Assembly: GCF_901542335.1 (NCBI RefSeq)
Contig: NZ_LR594036.1
Coordinates: forward strand, 434,001 to 498,000
Direction: 5' to 3'
Length of the DNA stretch: 64,000 nucleotides
From: Streptococcus porcinus
GTDB lineage: Bacteria; Bacillota; Bacilli; Lactobacillales; Streptococcaceae
A model generated the notes under the pieces. The model did no database searches, was not told the DNA's origin, and saw only the letters and a program-made list of their open reading frames with translations. Below, piece after piece: positions 1 to 11,279 of the stretch; the first letter of the stretch is position 1; every line of letters begins with the position of its first letter. A program made the translations under genes and the position numbers.

Positions 1-1
1 A

Positions 2-1783
2 AAAACAACACTTGTTGATGAATTGCTGAAACAATCACACACACTTGACGAACGTAAAGAACTTCAAGAGCGTGCAATGGATTCAAACGATATTGAAAAA
101 GAGCGCGGTATCACCATTCTGGCTAAAAATACGGCTGTTGCTTACAATGATGTTCGTATCAACATCATGGACACACCTGGTCACGCGGACTTCGGTGGTG
201 AAGTTGAACGGATCATGAAAATGGTTGATGGGGTCGTTCTTGTCGTGGATGCCTACGAAGGAACAATGCCACAAACACGTTTTGTTTTGAAAAAAGCCTT
301 AGAACAAGATTTGGTTCCTATTGTAGTTGTTAATAAAATCGATAAACCTTCAGCTCGACCAGCTGAAGTTGTAGATGAAGTGTTGGAACTTTTCATTGAA
401 CTTGGTGCAGATGATGAACAATTGGAATTTCCAGTGGTTTATGCATCAGCAATTAATGGAACATCGTCACTTTCTGATGATCCAGCAGATCAAGAACATA
501 CTATGGCACCAATCTTTGATACAATCATTGATCATATTCCAGCACCAGTTGATAATTCTGACGAGCCTTTACAATTCCAAGTGTCGTTATTAGACTATAA
601 TGACTTTGTTGGACGTATTGGGATTGGTCGTGTTTTCCGTGGAACTATCAAAGTTGGCGATAATGTTACCCTTTCTAAATTAGATGGCTCTACTAAGAAT
701 TTCCGTGTTACAAAACTCTTTGGTTTCTTTGGCTTAGAGCGTCGTGAAATTGAAGAAGCAAAAGCTGGTGATTTGATTGCTGTTTCAGGTATGGAAGATA
801 TCTTTGTTGGAGAAACAATTACTCCAACGAATGCTATTGAACCATTACCAATTCTGCGTATTGACGAGCCAACTCTTCAAATGACTTTCTTGGTTAACAA
901 TTCACCTTTTGCTGGTCGCGAAGGTAAATGGGTAACTTCACGTAAGATTGAAGAACGTTTACAAGCAGAATTACAGACAGACGTATCACTCCGTATCGAT
1001 CCTACTGATTCACCTGATAAATGGACTGTTTCTGGTCGTGGTGAGCTTCACTTGGCTATTCTTATTGAAACAATGCGTCGTGAAGGCTATGAGTTACAAG
1101 TATCTCGTCCTGAAGTTATCATCAAAGAAATTGATGGTGTTAAATGTGAGCCGTTTGAGCGCGTGCAAATTGATACGCCAGAAGAATATCAAGGGGCGAT
1201 CATTCAATCACTCTCAGAACGTAAAGGCGATATGTTAGATATGCAAATGGTCGGAAACGGTCAAACACGCTTAATCTTCCTAATTCCTGCACGTGGTTTG
1301 ATTGGTTATTCTACTGAATTTCTTTCAATGACTCGTGGTTACGGAATTATGAACCATACTTTTGATCAGTATTTACCAGTCGTGGGTGGTGAAATTGGAG
1401 GACGTCATCGTGGTGCTCTTGTTTCGATTGATCAAGGAAAAGCGACAACCTATTCAATTATGCGTGTAGAAGAGCGTGGAACAATTTTTGTTAATCCTGG
1501 AACGGAAGTTTATGAAGGAATGATTATCGGGGAGCATTCACGTGATAATGACCTAGGTGTCAATATTACCACAGCAAAACAGATGACGAATGTTCGTTCA
1601 GCTAATAAAGATCAAACTTCTGTTATTAAAACGCCTCGTATCCTAACTTTAGAGGAATCTTTAGAATTCCTTAATGATGATGAGTATATGGAAGTCACTC
1701 CAGAATCTATTCGTCTTCGTAAACAAATTCTTAATAAAGCAGCGCGTGATAAAGCAAGTAAAAAGAAAAAATCTGCTGAGTAA
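2..1783 (+). CDS. typA: TypA/BipA ribosome-associated GTPase (5' end outside window)
   Basis: A translational GTPase that binds the ribosome and helps growth under stress and 50S assembly. The window opens inside the P-loop (visible start KTTLVDELL), so about 20 N-terminal residues including the start are missing. The visible 593 residues contain ERGIT (switch I, about 34-38), DTPGHADF (G3, about 57) and NKID (G4, about 111), followed by the EF-G-like domain II, domain V and the BipA-specific C-terminal domain. The family is about 610 aa long, so only the 5' end is lost, by the window edge. It ends in a lysine-rich tail (KKKKSAE). An AT-rich intrinsic terminator follows. Assignment is firm from overall sequence. 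Confidence 0.97.
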   Translation, partial: KTTLVDELLKQSHTLDERKELQERAMDSNDIEKERGITILAKNTAVAYNDVRINIMDTPGHADFGGEVERIMKMVDGVVLVVDAYEGTMPQTRFVLKKALEQDLVPIVVVNKIDKPSARPAEVVDEVLELFIELGADDEQLEFPVVYASAINGTSSLSDDPADQEHTMAPIFDTIIDHIPAPVDNSDEPLQFQVSLLDYNDFVGRIGIGRVFRGTIKVGDNVTLSKLDGSTKNFRVTKLFGFFGLERREIEEAKAGDLIAVSGMEDIFVGETITPTNAIEPLPILRIDEPTLQMTFLVNNSPFAGREGKWVTSRKIEERLQAELQTDVSLRIDPTDSPDKWTVSGRGELHLAILIETMRREGYELQVSRPEVIIKEIDGVKCEPFERVQIDTPEEYQGAIIQSLSERKGDMLDMQMVGNGQTRLIFLIPARGLIGYSTEFLSMTRGYGIMNHTFDQYLPVVGGEIGGRHRGALVSIDQGKATTYSIMRVEERGTIFVNPGTEVYEGMIIGEHSRDNDLGVNITTAKQMTNVRSANKDQTSVIKTPRILTLEESLEFLNDDEYMEVTPESIRLRKQILNKAARDKASKKKKSAE

Positions 1784-1803
1784 GCATGTCCATTAAAACG
1801 ATT

Positions 1804-1842
1804 AAAGATTTTTAAAAAGCTTATCTTTTTAAAAGTCTTTTT
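1804..1842 (+). terminator. Intrinsic terminator after typA
   Basis: A 16-bp AT-rich inverted repeat (1804-1819 with 1825-1840, one G-T pair) with a 5-base loop and a short T run, 20 bases after the typA stop. Confidence 0.7.
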
Positions 1843-1896
1843 GTATCCCAGATACCATCAGATATTAATAAGATATTTTTAGAAAAGAGGATAGCT

Positions 1897-2148
1897 TTGT
1901 TCTATTTAATTATTGCTATATTAATTGTTTCCTATTATATCTTTATGGCACCCAAAAGTATCAAAAACACCTTATCAATGATAGGCTTAGTCGCTTTAGT
2001 AGCACTTTTAATTGTATTAGCTGGAATGAGCTTGATTAAAATATTGGAATCTCCTCCTGAAGTATTTGTTGTAATAGCCATGATTGCAGTAAGTTTTTTT
2101 GCATTACGTGATATTTTACGGATGCCAACTAAAAATAAAAATGATTAA
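1897..2148 (+). CDS. Small membrane protein, DUF3165 type
   Basis: An 83-residue hydrophobic protein with three predicted membrane segments (about 2-18, 24-48 and 54-70) and a short basic tail (RMPTKNKND). It resembles the streptococcal DUF3165 family that commonly lies between typA and murD; function unknown. The start is a TTG with a good ribosome site (AAGAGG) six bases upstream; no ATG lies near the N-terminus. It is framed by terminators on both sides, so it is probably transcribed alone. The family label is from memory of the neighbourhood and composition. Confidence 0.75.
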   Translation: MFYLIIAILIVSYYIFMAPKSIKNTLSMIGLVALVALLIVLAGMSLIKILESPPEVFVVIAMIAVSFFALRDILRMPTKNKND

Positions 2149-2150
2149 AG

Positions 2151-2177
2151 GCTAAACTCTCTGAGTTTAGCTTTTTT
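2151..2177 (+). terminator. Intrinsic terminator after the DUF3165 gene
   Basis: Perfect 9-bp stem (gctaaactc with gagtttagc), 3-base loop and six Ts directly after the stop codon. Confidence 0.9.
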
Positions 2178-2234
2178 AGTAAATTAGCAATACATTAGCT
2201 ACCTGGCTTTTACGCGCTACGGACGGGCTTTGCC

Positions 2235-2263
2235 TTGAAAAAGCCAGAAAATAAAGGTAAAAT
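2235..2263 (+). promoter_or_regulatory. murD promoter
   Basis: TTGAAA at 2235-2240, a 17-base spacer and TAAAAT at 2258-2263. The predicted transcript starts near 2270, which puts the upstream GTG at 2270 out of use and supports the ATG at 2297. An inverted repeat (2203-2211 with 2239-2247, CTGGCTTTT/AAAAGCCAG) overlaps the -35. Confidence 0.65.
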
Positions 2264-2296
2264 GATAAAGTGTTAGAATGGATGAAGTGTGAAAAG

Positions 2297-3655
2297 ATGA
2301 AAAAAATTACAAATTTTGAAAATAAAAAAGTACTTGTTCTTGGATTAGCTAAATCAGGTGAAGCAGCGGCGCGTTTGTTGACGAACCTTGGTGCTTTAGT
2401 GACCGTTAATGACGGGAAAGTATTTGAAGAAAATCCCGCTGCTCAAGCCCTTTTAGAACTTGGGGTTAAGGTGGTTTGCGGTAGCCACCCGCTTGCCCTA
2501 TTAGATGAAGACTTCGAGTTGATGATTAAGAATCCAGGAATACCATATTCAAATCCGATGGTTGAAAAAGCTCTTGCTAAGGGAATCCCCGTTTTAACTG
2601 AGGTTGAACTAGCCTATTTAGTGTCAGAAGCACCTATTATTGCTATTACAGGTTCTAATGGTAAAACTACGACCACCACAATGATTGCAGATGTTTTAAA
2701 TCATGGTGGTCAATCAGCTCTCTTAGCCGGCAATATTGGTTATCCTGCTTCTGAAGTTGTTGTTAAGGCCGAGGCTAAAGATAGACTTGTGATGGAATTA
2801 TCTTCTTTCCAATTGATGGGAGTTAAAGCCTTCCATCCGCATATAGCCTTGATTACTAATCTAATGCCAACACATCTTGACTACCATGGCAGCTTAGAAG
2901 ACTATGTGGCGGCTAAATGGAATATTCAGCAGCGAATGACCGAAGAAGATTATGTGATTTTAAATGCTGATCAAGAATTAACCAGTACATTAGCGTCAAA
3001 AACCAAAGCGAAGGTCCTTTATTTTTCAACTAAAAAAGAAGTTGAAGGTGCATATCTGAAAGATGGCAAACTCTACTATAATGGTGACTTTGTCATGGAA
3101 GCTTCAAGTATTGGAGTACCAGGTCTACATAACGTAGAAAATGCTTTAGCTACGATTGTTGTTGCTAAGCTTTCTAATATTGTGAATTCTGTTATTGTAG
3201 AGACATTGAAGCATTTTGGTGGCGTTAAACATCGCCTTCAATATGCGGGACAATTGCAAGGGGTTACCTTTTATAATGACAGTAAATCAACGAATATATT
3301 AGCTTGTCAAAAGGCGCTTTCAGGTTTTAATAAGGAAAATCTTATCTTAATTGCAGGTGGACTTGATCGTGGGAATAGCTTTGACGAGCTAGTGCCAGAT
3401 ATCAAAGGTATTAAAAAGATGATTCTCATAGGTGAAACTGCTGATAAAATGAAACTAGCAGCAGACATGGCGGGAGTTTCTTATAGCAGTGCTAAAGATG
3501 TGGCTGACGCGACAAGAATTGCCTTTAAAGGAGCTAGTGCTGGTGATGTTATTTTACTTAGCCCTGCTAATGCAAGCTGGGATATGTACCCTAATTTTGA
3601 AGTTCGCGGAGATGAGTTTTTGAAGACCATTGAAGACTTAAAAGGAGAATTCTAA
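2297..3655 (+). CDS. murD: UDP-N-acetylmuramoylalanine--D-glutamate ligase
   Basis: Cytoplasmic ATP-dependent ligase that adds D-glutamate to UDP-MurNAc-L-Ala in peptidoglycan precursor synthesis. The 452-residue product has an N-terminal Rossmann-like part ([13 protein letters not shown]), the ATP-binding motif GSNGKTTTT at about 119-127, the central-domain [12 protein letters not shown] motif and the C-terminal HRLQ and NDSKSTN motifs, all typical of MurD. I start it at the ATG of [11 protein letters not shown], which gives the usual streptococcal length; an upstream GTG would add nine residues before the predicted transcription start. Its stop codon overlaps the murG start (TAATG), so the two are translationally coupled in a murD-murG-divIB operon. 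Confidence 0.96.
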   Translation: MKKITNFENKKVLVLGLAKSGEAAARLLTNLGALVTVNDGKVFEENPAAQALLELGVKVVCGSHPLALLDEDFELMIKNPGIPYSNPMVEKALAKGIPVLTEVELAYLVSEAPIIAITGSNGKTTTTTMIADVLNHGGQSALLAGNIGYPASEVVVKAEAKDRLVMELSSFQLMGVKAFHPHIALITNLMPTHLDYHGSLEDYVAAKWNIQQRMTEEDYVILNADQELTSTLASKTKAKVLYFSTKKEVEGAYLKDGKLYYNGDFVMEASSIGVPGLHNVENALATIVVAKLSNIVNSVIVETLKHFGGVKHRLQYAGQLQGVTFYNDSKSTNILACQKALSGFNKENLILIAGGLDRGNSFDELVPDIKGIKKMILIGETADKMKLAADMAGVSYSSAKDVADATRIAFKGASAGDVILLSPANASWDMYPNFEVRGDEFLKTIEDLKGEF

Positions 3656-4731
3656 TGGCTAAAAGAATTATTTTTACAGGTGGGGGGACAGTTGGTCATG
3701 TGACTTTAAATCTTATCTTAATGCCTTATTTTATTAAAGATGGTTGGGAAGTTCATTATATTGGAGATAAAAATGGAATTGAGTACAAAGAGGTGCAGGA
3801 GTCAGGTTTAGCAGTTACTTTTCATGCCATTAAGACTGGAAAATTGAGACGCTATTTTTCTTGGCAGAATCTTATTGATGTCTTTAAAGTTGGAATTGGG
3901 CTTTTCCAATCGCTTATCATCATCTCGAAAGTAAGACCCAAAGCTGTTTTTTCAAAGGGTGGCTTTGTCTCTGTGCCACCTGTTATCGCAGCTAAATTAT
4001 TAGGGCTTCCTGTCTTTATACATGAGTCAGATATTTCGATGGGCCTAGCCAATAAAATTGCTTCACAATTTGCGACAACGATGTACACAACCTTTGAACC
4101 AGCAACTCATCTAAAAAATGCTAGACAGATTGGGGCGGTTACAAAAGTTAGTGGGCTTCTAACGTATGACTCTGATGAATATAAAAAAATAAAAGCGCAT
4201 TTTGATCCGTCACTAAAAACGCTTTTATTTGTAGGTGGTTCTGCAGGAGCTAAGGTTTTTAATCAGATGATTACTCAGACACCAGCTTTGACCGAACATT
4301 TCAATGTTATCAATATTACTGGTGATACCTCTTTGAACACAATTGAAAAGAATCTTTATCGGATAGACTACGTAACAGATTTTTATCAACCACTAATGTC
4401 GTTAGCGGACGTTGTCATTACGCGGGGGGGGTCCAATACACTATTTGAACTCTTAGCGATGCGAAAGCTTCATGTGATTGTTCCTTTAGGAAAAGAAGCT
4501 AGCCGCGGAGATCAGATAGAGAACGCCAACTATTTTGTTAAAAAGGGATATTCTCGTCAGATTAAGGAAAGCGATCTAAGTTTCGAAAAATTAAGGCAGG
4601 AGATTGATTACCTCATACTGCATAGAGATTCTTTTGTGAAGGCCATGTCAACATCTCAAGAAATCACACCTCCTGATAGATTTTATGATATGTTAGTGAC
4701 TGATCTCAGCTCAAAAATTAAGGAAGATTAA
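3655..4731 (+). CDS. murG: UDP-GlcNAc:lipid I N-acetylglucosaminyltransferase
   Basis: Peripheral membrane GT28 glycosyltransferase that turns lipid I into lipid II at the inner face of the membrane. The N-terminal motif is GGTVGH (residues 10-15), the variant of GGTGGH I associate with streptococcal MurG. The C-terminal donor-binding motif [10 protein letters not shown] lies at about 256-265. The 358-residue length is normal. It overlaps murD by one base and abuts divIB. Codons for Arg-Gly-Gly at 4424-4431 form a run of eight Gs, unusual in such AT-rich DNA. Confidence 0.96.
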   Translation: MAKRIIFTGGGTVGHVTLNLILMPYFIKDGWEVHYIGDKNGIEYKEVQESGLAVTFHAIKTGKLRRYFSWQNLIDVFKVGIGLFQSLIIISKVRPKAVFSKGGFVSVPPVIAAKLLGLPVFIHESDISMGLANKIASQFATTMYTTFEPATHLKNARQIGAVTKVSGLLTYDSDEYKKIKAHFDPSLKTLLFVGGSAGAKVFNQMITQTPALTEHFNVINITGDTSLNTIEKNLYRIDYVTDFYQPLMSLADVVITRGGSNTLFELLAMRKLHVIVPLGKEASRGDQIENANYFVKKGYSRQIKESDLSFEKLRQEIDYLILHRDSFVKAMSTSQEITPPDRFYDMLVTDLSSKIKED

Positions 4732-5898
4732 ATGGTGAAAGAGAAAAAAACGAGTCCTGAAAAGGAACCTCTTGTTTTGACGGAATGGCAAAAGCGAAAT
4801 ATTGAATTCATAGAAAAAAAGAAGAGTCAAGCTGAGGAGGAACGTAAACTTAAAGAAAAGTTACTTAGTGAGAAAAAAGCTCAGTTACAATCAAAGAGTA
4901 ATGAGGAAGAAATAGATACTGATGGCACATCAGATACTGATAGTGCTATGGATGAAGATGACATTAAGGAAAAAGTTATACCTAAAGTTAAAAAAGAAAA
5001 AACGAAAAGACAAAAGGCGTTGATTAAGGCTTTGCCTGTTCTTTTAACAAGTTTTTTGATTTTGACTACTTCAATCTTTTTCTTATCGCCTTATAGCAAA
5101 TTAAAAACATTTGCTTCAAAAGGTAATGACCATACCAGCTTGGTAGAACTTGTAAATCAAAGTCAAATTAAATCGTCAGAATATTTCCTATCGGTATTTT
5201 TTTCATCAGCAAAGCATGTGAAGGCTGTTAAAGCCAGTAACCCTTGGGTTAAGGATGTTTCAATTCATTATCAGCTTCCTAACCATTTTGTATTTAATGT
5301 TAAAGAATATCGTATTATTGCTTATGCTCAAGCTGATAATGGTTTTCAGCCAATTCTTGAAAATGGTCGCCGCGTTACAATTGTCAATAAGAGCCAGTTA
5401 CCTAAGAATTTTTTAATTATCAACCTAACTAAAGAAAAAGATATCCAGTATTTGGTTAAGACTTTGGCAAAATTACCAGAGGGATTAGTTAAAATGATTA
5501 AATCAATTTCCCTAGCTAACTCAAATTCAACAGCAGACTTATTAACTATTGAAATGCAGGATGGGAATACAGTCAGAGTTCCGCAATCACAATTACTGAA
5601 AAAAATGCCCTACTACCTTAAAATTCAGAAAAATTTAGAAGGTAAAACTATTGTTGATATGGAAGTAGGCATCTACTCGACAACTAGTGACATTGAGGCC
5701 AAAGAGGCAGAAGTTAAGGATGAGAAAAAGAATACTCCTGAGCAAAAAACAGAAACTTCTGACGGTGCAAATACTAACGGTCAAACAAGTTCGTCGATCG
5801 ATCAAACGGTCAATTCTACAAATTCCCCACAACTTTCCGAGACTCAACCTGAGGCAACTCCTACTTCTGGGGCAGTTGCTCCTGTGCCAGCTCAGTGA
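4732..5898 (+). CDS. divIB: Cell division protein DivIB/FtsQ
   Basis: Bitopic divisome protein that works with DivIC and FtsL at the septum. The 388 residues show a long charged cytoplasmic N-terminus (1-100, rich in Lys/Glu, likely coiled), one membrane segment (about 101-120), an extracellular POTRA/FtsQ region (about 122-200), the beta domain, and a low-complexity Thr/Ser/Pro/Gln tail from about 330, as is usual in streptococci. It starts immediately after the murG stop, completing the murD-murG-divIB unit. The tail is the least conserved part and the likeliest to vary between strains. Confidence 0.94.
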   Translation: MVKEKKTSPEKEPLVLTEWQKRNIEFIEKKKSQAEEERKLKEKLLSEKKAQLQSKSNEEEIDTDGTSDTDSAMDEDDIKEKVIPKVKKEKTKRQKALIKALPVLLTSFLILTTSIFFLSPYSKLKTFASKGNDHTSLVELVNQSQIKSSEYFLSVFFSSAKHVKAVKASNPWVKDVSIHYQLPNHFVFNVKEYRIIAYAQADNGFQPILENGRRVTIVNKSQLPKNFLIINLTKEKDIQYLVKTLAKLPEGLVKMIKSISLANSNSTADLLTIEMQDGNTVRVPQSQLLKKMPYYLKIQKNLEGKTIVDMEVGIYSTTSDIEAKEAEVKDEKKNTPEQKTETSDGANTNGQTSSSIDQTVNSTNSPQLSETQPEATPTSGAVAPVPAQ

Positions 5899-6029
5899 AA
5901 ATAAGGCTGTCCTTGTTCTTAGAAAGAACGTAAAAACCAAGTGTAAATTGCTATGAAAATAGTTGTGAAAATAGCTTTTCAATAATCTGATTAAATTGAC
6001 AAAAAAGATTAAGTTTATATAACAAAATG

Positions 6030-6058
6030 CGTAAAATAATAACATTTTACGTTTTTTT
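6030..6058 (+). terminator. Intrinsic terminator after divIB
   Basis: Stem CGTAAAAT/ATTTTACG with a 6-base loop followed by seven Ts. It separates the mur/div operon from ftsA and lies directly upstream of the ftsA -10. Confidence 0.85.
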
Positions 6059-6059
6059 A

Positions 6060-6068
6060 TGGTATAAT
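6060..6068 (+). promoter_or_regulatory. ftsA extended -10 promoter
   Basis: TGGTATAAT (TG at 6060-6061, TATAAT at 6063-6068). No good -35 hexamer stands 17 bases upstream, as expected for an extended -10 promoter. The leader to the ftsA ATG is about 65 bases. Confidence 0.75.
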
Positions 6069-6140
6069 ATCCACTGAATAATTCTGTTTTTAACAGATTT
6101 TAGAATGGTAAAAGTTTGGAAAGATAGCGAGGTCAAGTGA

Positions 6141-7508
6141 ATGGCTAGAAATGGCTTTTTTACTGGTTTGGATATAGGAACTAGCTCGATTAAAGTACTT
6201 GTTGCAGAGTTTATTTCAAGTGAAATGAATGTTATCGGTGTTAGCAATGTCCCTAGTACAGGCGTAAAAGATGGAATAATTATTGATATTGAAGCTGCTG
6301 CAGTAGCCATTAAAACAGCAGTTGAGCAAGCAGAAGAAAAAGCAGGAGTGGCTATTGATAAGATTAATGTTGGTCTTCCAGCAAATCTTCTACAAATTGA
6401 ACCGACACAAGGTATGATACCAGTACCAAGCGAATCAAAAGAAATAAAAGATGAAGATGTCGATAGTGTTGTTAAATCCGCTTTAACTAAGAGTATTACG
6501 CCTGAACGTGAAGTTATTTCTTTAGTTCCAGAGGAATTCATTGTAGATGGTTTCCAAGGGATTCGTGATCCACGTGGTATGATGGGTATCCGTTTGGAGA
6601 TGCGCGGGTTGATTTATACTGGGCCAAGTACTATCTTGCACAACTTACGTAAAACAGTCGAACGTGCGGGGATTAAAGTCGAAAATATCATTATCACTCC
6701 TCTTGCAATGGCTCGGTCAGTTTTAAATGAAGGTGAACGTGAATTTGGTGCTACTGTTATTGATATGGGTGGCGGTCAAACTACGGTTGCCTCAATGCGC
6801 GCCCAAGAATTGCAATACACTAATATTTATTCTGAGGGTGGAGACTACATTACCAAGGATATTTCAAAAGTTTTAAAAACATCCATGTCTATAGCTGAAG
6901 CATTGAAATTCAACTTTGGTCAGGCAAATGTCAACGAAGCAAGCTTGACTGAAACAGTTAAGGTGGATGTTGTAGGTAGTGATGAACCTGTGGAGGTTAC
7001 TGAACGTTACCTGTCTGAAATTATCTCAGCGCGTGTCCGTCATATTTTAGACCGTGTTAAACAAGATTTAGACCGTGGTCGTCTTTTAGAATTACCTGGC
7101 GGGATTGTTCTAATTGGTGGTGGAGCAATTGTTCCAGGAGTAGTTGATATTGCTCAGGAAATCTTTGGAACTAATGTTAAACTACACGTTCCTAATCAAG
7201 TTGGCATCCGTAACCCAATGTTTGCTAATGTCATTAGTTTAGTCGAATATGTTGGTAAAATGTCAGAAGTTGATGTTTTAGCACAAGGCGCAGTTACTGG
7301 CGAAGAATTGTTGCGTAGAAAACCAATTGATTTTAATGGCCAAGAACCTTATATACCACCCTATAATGAGTCTAGAAATGCACAGACAGCTAATTATAGC
7401 AGCTCGCAACAAGATGCACCTGTTGATTTTGAGAAACAAGCGTCAGCTGAGCCAAAACCTGGTTTAGGCGAACGGGTTCGTGGTATTTTTGGAAGTATGT
7501 TTGACTAG
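6141..7508 (+). CDS. ftsA: Cell division protein FtsA
   Basis: Actin-like ATPase that tethers FtsZ filaments to the membrane and recruits the divisome. Residues 8-20 (TGLDIGTSSIKVL) form the phosphate-1 motif; VIDMGGGQT and VLIGGGAIVPG are the later nucleotide-binding motifs. The C-terminal GERVRGIFGSMFD is the amphipathic membrane-targeting helix. The length (455 aa) is typical. It starts a seven-gene cluster ftsA-ftsZ-ylmE-sepF-ylmG-ylmH-divIVA with its own extended -10 promoter. Confidence 0.98.
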   Translation: MARNGFFTGLDIGTSSIKVLVAEFISSEMNVIGVSNVPSTGVKDGIIIDIEAAAVAIKTAVEQAEEKAGVAIDKINVGLPANLLQIEPTQGMIPVPSESKEIKDEDVDSVVKSALTKSITPEREVISLVPEEFIVDGFQGIRDPRGMMGIRLEMRGLIYTGPSTILHNLRKTVERAGIKVENIIITPLAMARSVLNEGEREFGATVIDMGGGQTTVASMRAQELQYTNIYSEGGDYITKDISKVLKTSMSIAEALKFNFGQANVNEASLTETVKVDVVGSDEPVEVTERYLSEIISARVRHILDRVKQDLDRGRLLELPGGIVLIGGGAIVPGVVDIAQEIFGTNVKLHVPNQVGIRNPMFANVISLVEYVGKMSEVDVLAQGAVTGEELLRRKPIDFNGQEPYIPPYNESRNAQTANYSSSQQDAPVDFEKQASAEPKPGLGERVRGIFGSMFD

Positions 7509-7552
7509 TTATTTTGTAAAATAACTGCGTTGAAAAGATAGTAATAAAGTGA

Positions 7553-8881
<1,329 letters not shown>

Positions 8882-8889
8882 ACTAATCA

Positions 8890-9585
8890 ATGAATCTTGA
8901 ACAAAATAAAAAAACTATTTTTGAACAAGTCCATAAAGCATGTATCGCAGCTAATCGTTTAGAGGAAAGTGTAAAGGTGGTAGCTGTTACCAAACATGTC
9001 GATGTTTCTACTGCAAGTGCTTTACTTGATACTGGAGTAAAGCATCTAGCAGAAAATCGTGTGGATAAATTTTTAGAAAAGTACGACGCTTTAAAGGATA
9101 GGGATGTCACTTGGCATCTCATCGGCAGTCTCCAAAGACGTAAAGTAAAAGACGTCATTAATCGTGTTGACTATTTTCACGCTTTGGACTCTCTAAACTT
9201 GGCTCAAGAAATTCAAAAGCGTGCTGATCACCCTATTAATTGCTTTTTGCAAGTTAATATTTCTGGTGAAGAAAGCAAGCATGGTTTCTCTCCTGATGAA
9301 GTGAATTTAGTCCTTTCGCAGATTGCTGAATTGGATAAGATTCGTTTAGTTGGATTGATGACCATGGCTCCACTAGATGCAGATTCAGAAATCATTCATG
9401 GCATTTTTGAACAGGCCAAACAATTAAGACAAGAATTGCAACAACAGGACAGAAAGAATATGCCCTTTACGGAGTTAAGCATGGGAATGAGTAATGATTA
9501 TGAAATCGCTATTCAGCACGGTGCAACTTTCGTGCGTATTGGAACTTCTTTCTTTAAAGTAATGGAGAAAAAAGATGGCATTTAA
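8890..9585 (+). CDS. ylmE: PLP-binding protein YlmE/YggS family
   Basis: Pyridoxal-phosphate homeostasis protein of the YggS/PROSC family (alanine racemase N-terminal fold without racemase activity). The cofactor lysine is K35 in [10 protein letters not shown]; the motifs [23 protein letters not shown] and [24 protein letters not shown] are all present. It begins nine bases after the ftsZ stop with no clear Shine-Dalgarno site, so translation is probably coupled to ftsZ. It overlaps sepF by 11 bases. Its presence in the division cluster is conserved in Gram-positives. Confidence 0.95.
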   Translation: MNLEQNKKTIFEQVHKACIAANRLEESVKVVAVTKHVDVSTASALLDTGVKHLAENRVDKFLEKYDALKDRDVTWHLIGSLQRRKVKDVINRVDYFHALDSLNLAQEIQKRADHPINCFLQVNISGEESKHGFSPDEVNLVLSQIAELDKIRLVGLMTMAPLDADSEIIHGIFEQAKQLRQELQQQDRKNMPFTELSMGMSNDYEIAIQHGATFVRIGTSFFKVMEKKDGI

Positions 9586-10225
9586 GGATACAATTAATAA
9601 AGTGGTATCTTACTTTGATACTGATGACATCAGTGAAGTGGAAGAAGATGTTCCAGTTCAGCAAGTAGAGGAGCAACAGAGTCAAAGACCACATCAAACT
9701 GCTCGTCAGAGCTCTCAACAGCAAATTGTTAATAAAACAAACCAGCCTGCTAGTAGGCCAGCTCAACCTAGTCGTAATTATAAGGCAGAGCAACAACAAC
9801 CTCTTCCTAACTATCAATCACAACCACGCTCAAATTCCTCAGATATATCAGAACGCAGACAAACTCCGTACGGGTCGGGTTCACACGTAAAAAAACAAGA
9901 TATCTTGTCAGAGGGTTCAAGGGTTGAACAAACAAGGATTGCTTTGAAGTATCCTAAGAAGTATGAAGATGCTCAGGAGATTGTTGATTTACTTATTGAA
10001 AATGAATGTGTTTTGATAGATTTTCAGTATATGTTAGATGCTCAAGCGAGACGTTGCTTAGATTTTATTGATGGTGCTAGTAAAGTTTTATATGGTTCAC
10101 TACAAAAAGTTGGTTCGTCAATGTATCTATTGACCCCTTCTAATGTATCTGTTAATATTGAAGATATGAATATTCCAAATACTAACCAAGACTTTGGTTA
10201 TGATTTTGATATGAAGAGACGTTAA
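9575..10225 (+). CDS. sepF: Cell division protein SepF
   Basis: FtsZ-bundling and membrane-anchoring protein. The 216 residues have an N-terminal amphipathic helix ([14 protein letters not shown]), a long Gln/Ser/Pro-rich linker (about 25-110) and the C-terminal DUF552/SepF fold ([19 protein letters not shown] to the end). It overlaps ylmE and is two bases from ylmG, so the genes are co-transcribed. Ribosome site GGAG is nine bases upstream. Confidence 0.96.
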   Translation: MAFKDTINKVVSYFDTDDISEVEEDVPVQQVEEQQSQRPHQTARQSSQQQIVNKTNQPASRPAQPSRNYKAEQQQPLPNYQSQPRSNSSDISERRQTPYGSGSHVKKQDILSEGSRVEQTRIALKYPKKYEDAQEIVDLLIENECVLIDFQYMLDAQARRCLDFIDGASKVLYGSLQKVGSSMYLLTPSNVSVNIEDMNIPNTNQDFGYDFDMKRR

Positions 10226-10227
10226 TT

Positions 10228-10485
10228 ATGATAGTCATTCTAGTTATCGTTCTCAATTTGATCAAGGTTTATTCATACCTTTTGCTTGGTTATGCCTTAC
10301 TATCTTGGTTTCCAGGCGCTTATGATACTTGGTTAGGCCGTTTCATTTGTCAATTAGTTGAACCTGTTTTACAGCCTTTTAGAAAATTACCGCTACAATT
10401 TGCAGGTATCGATTTTACAGTTTTCGTGGTTATGATTGCGCTCAATTTTTTAAGTAATTTTTTGATAAGACTATTGGTAGGATGA
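10228..10485 (+). CDS. ylmG: YggT-family membrane protein YlmG
   Basis: An 85-residue protein with two hydrophobic spans (about 2-25 and 63-82) and the family motif around LLSWFPGA, VEPVLQPFRKLP and GIDFTVFVVMIAL. The family is linked by genetics to cell division and membrane organisation; its biochemical role is unclear. It overlaps ylmH by four bases (ATGA). Confidence 0.92.
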   Translation: MIVILVIVLNLIKVYSYLLLGYALLSWFPGAYDTWLGRFICQLVEPVLQPFRKLPLQFAGIDFTVFVVMIALNFLSNFLIRLLVG

Positions 10486-11270
10486 CGACGAAGGATTTTA
10501 AACAACATTTTCATCCAAGTGAACCCCCCTTTATTGAAAAAATACAAGATATTATTCGGCGAGTTGAGGATTCTTATTCTTTTTATCTGACTGAATTTTT
10601 GAATCCAAGGCAAGTGGAAATACTTAAAATATTAGTAGCAAGTTCTGAACTTCAATGCTTTTCGTCAAGTGATTTTTATCATACCGAATATGGACGTGTA
10701 ATTATTGCACCCGATTATTATCATTTAAGTGAATGTGATTTTGAACTTGCAATTGTTGATATAAGCTATAATGCTAAATTTAACACAATAAAACATGCTC
10801 AAATATTGGGTACTTTTATTCATGAATTAGGCATACAAAGGAGTTTATTAGGTGATATTTTAGTAACACCTGGACATGCTCAAGTAATGACAACAAAATC
10901 AATGCTTTCTTATGCCATAACAAATATTTCGAAAATTGCTAGGGCTAGTGTGAATTTGAAAGAGGGTTCGTTAAAAGACCTTATTCAGGCTAATGTTGAT
11001 GAGAAATACTTGGAATTGCTTCTTTCGAGTTTTAGACTGGATACCTTGATTGCTAATGTCCTTAAGTTATCGAGAAGTCAGGCCATCAAATTAGTCGAGT
11101 CTGAAAAAGTAAAAGTCAATTACCGGGTTGTAAGGAAAGCTTCTGACTTACTTGTAATTGGTGATTTGATTAGTGTTAGAGGCTTTGGAAGATTTCAACT
11201 TTTACAGGATAATGGTTTAACCAAAAATGGAAAGTACAAACTTACAATAAGCAAAACAATGCAAAAATAA
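10482..11270 (+). CDS. ylmH: S4-domain RNA-binding protein YlmH
   Basis: A 262-residue protein with an N-terminal alpha/beta region and a C-terminal S4 RNA-binding domain (about 180-245, SFRLDTLIANVLKLSRSQA onward). In B. subtilis YlmH family members bind stalled 50S subunits and take part in ribosome rescue; it is conserved in the division cluster without a proven division role. It overlaps ylmG by four bases and is nine bases before divIVA. Confidence 0.93.
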   Translation: MTTKDFKQHFHPSEPPFIEKIQDIIRRVEDSYSFYLTEFLNPRQVEILKILVASSELQCFSSSDFYHTEYGRVIIAPDYYHLSECDFELAIVDISYNAKFNTIKHAQILGTFIHELGIQRSLLGDILVTPGHAQVMTTKSMLSYAITNISKIARASVNLKEGSLKDLIQANVDEKYLELLLSSFRLDTLIANVLKLSRSQAIKLVESEKVKVNYRVVRKASDLLVIGDLISVRGFGRFQLLQDNGLTKNGKYKLTISKTMQK

Positions 11271-11279
11271 GGAGATACA

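Noticed and set aside
5635..6045. 136-codon minus-strand reading frame
   Set aside because: It lies antisense to the end of divIB, has Arg/Cys/Leu-rich composition and no ribosome site; it is a shadow of the low-complexity divIB tail.
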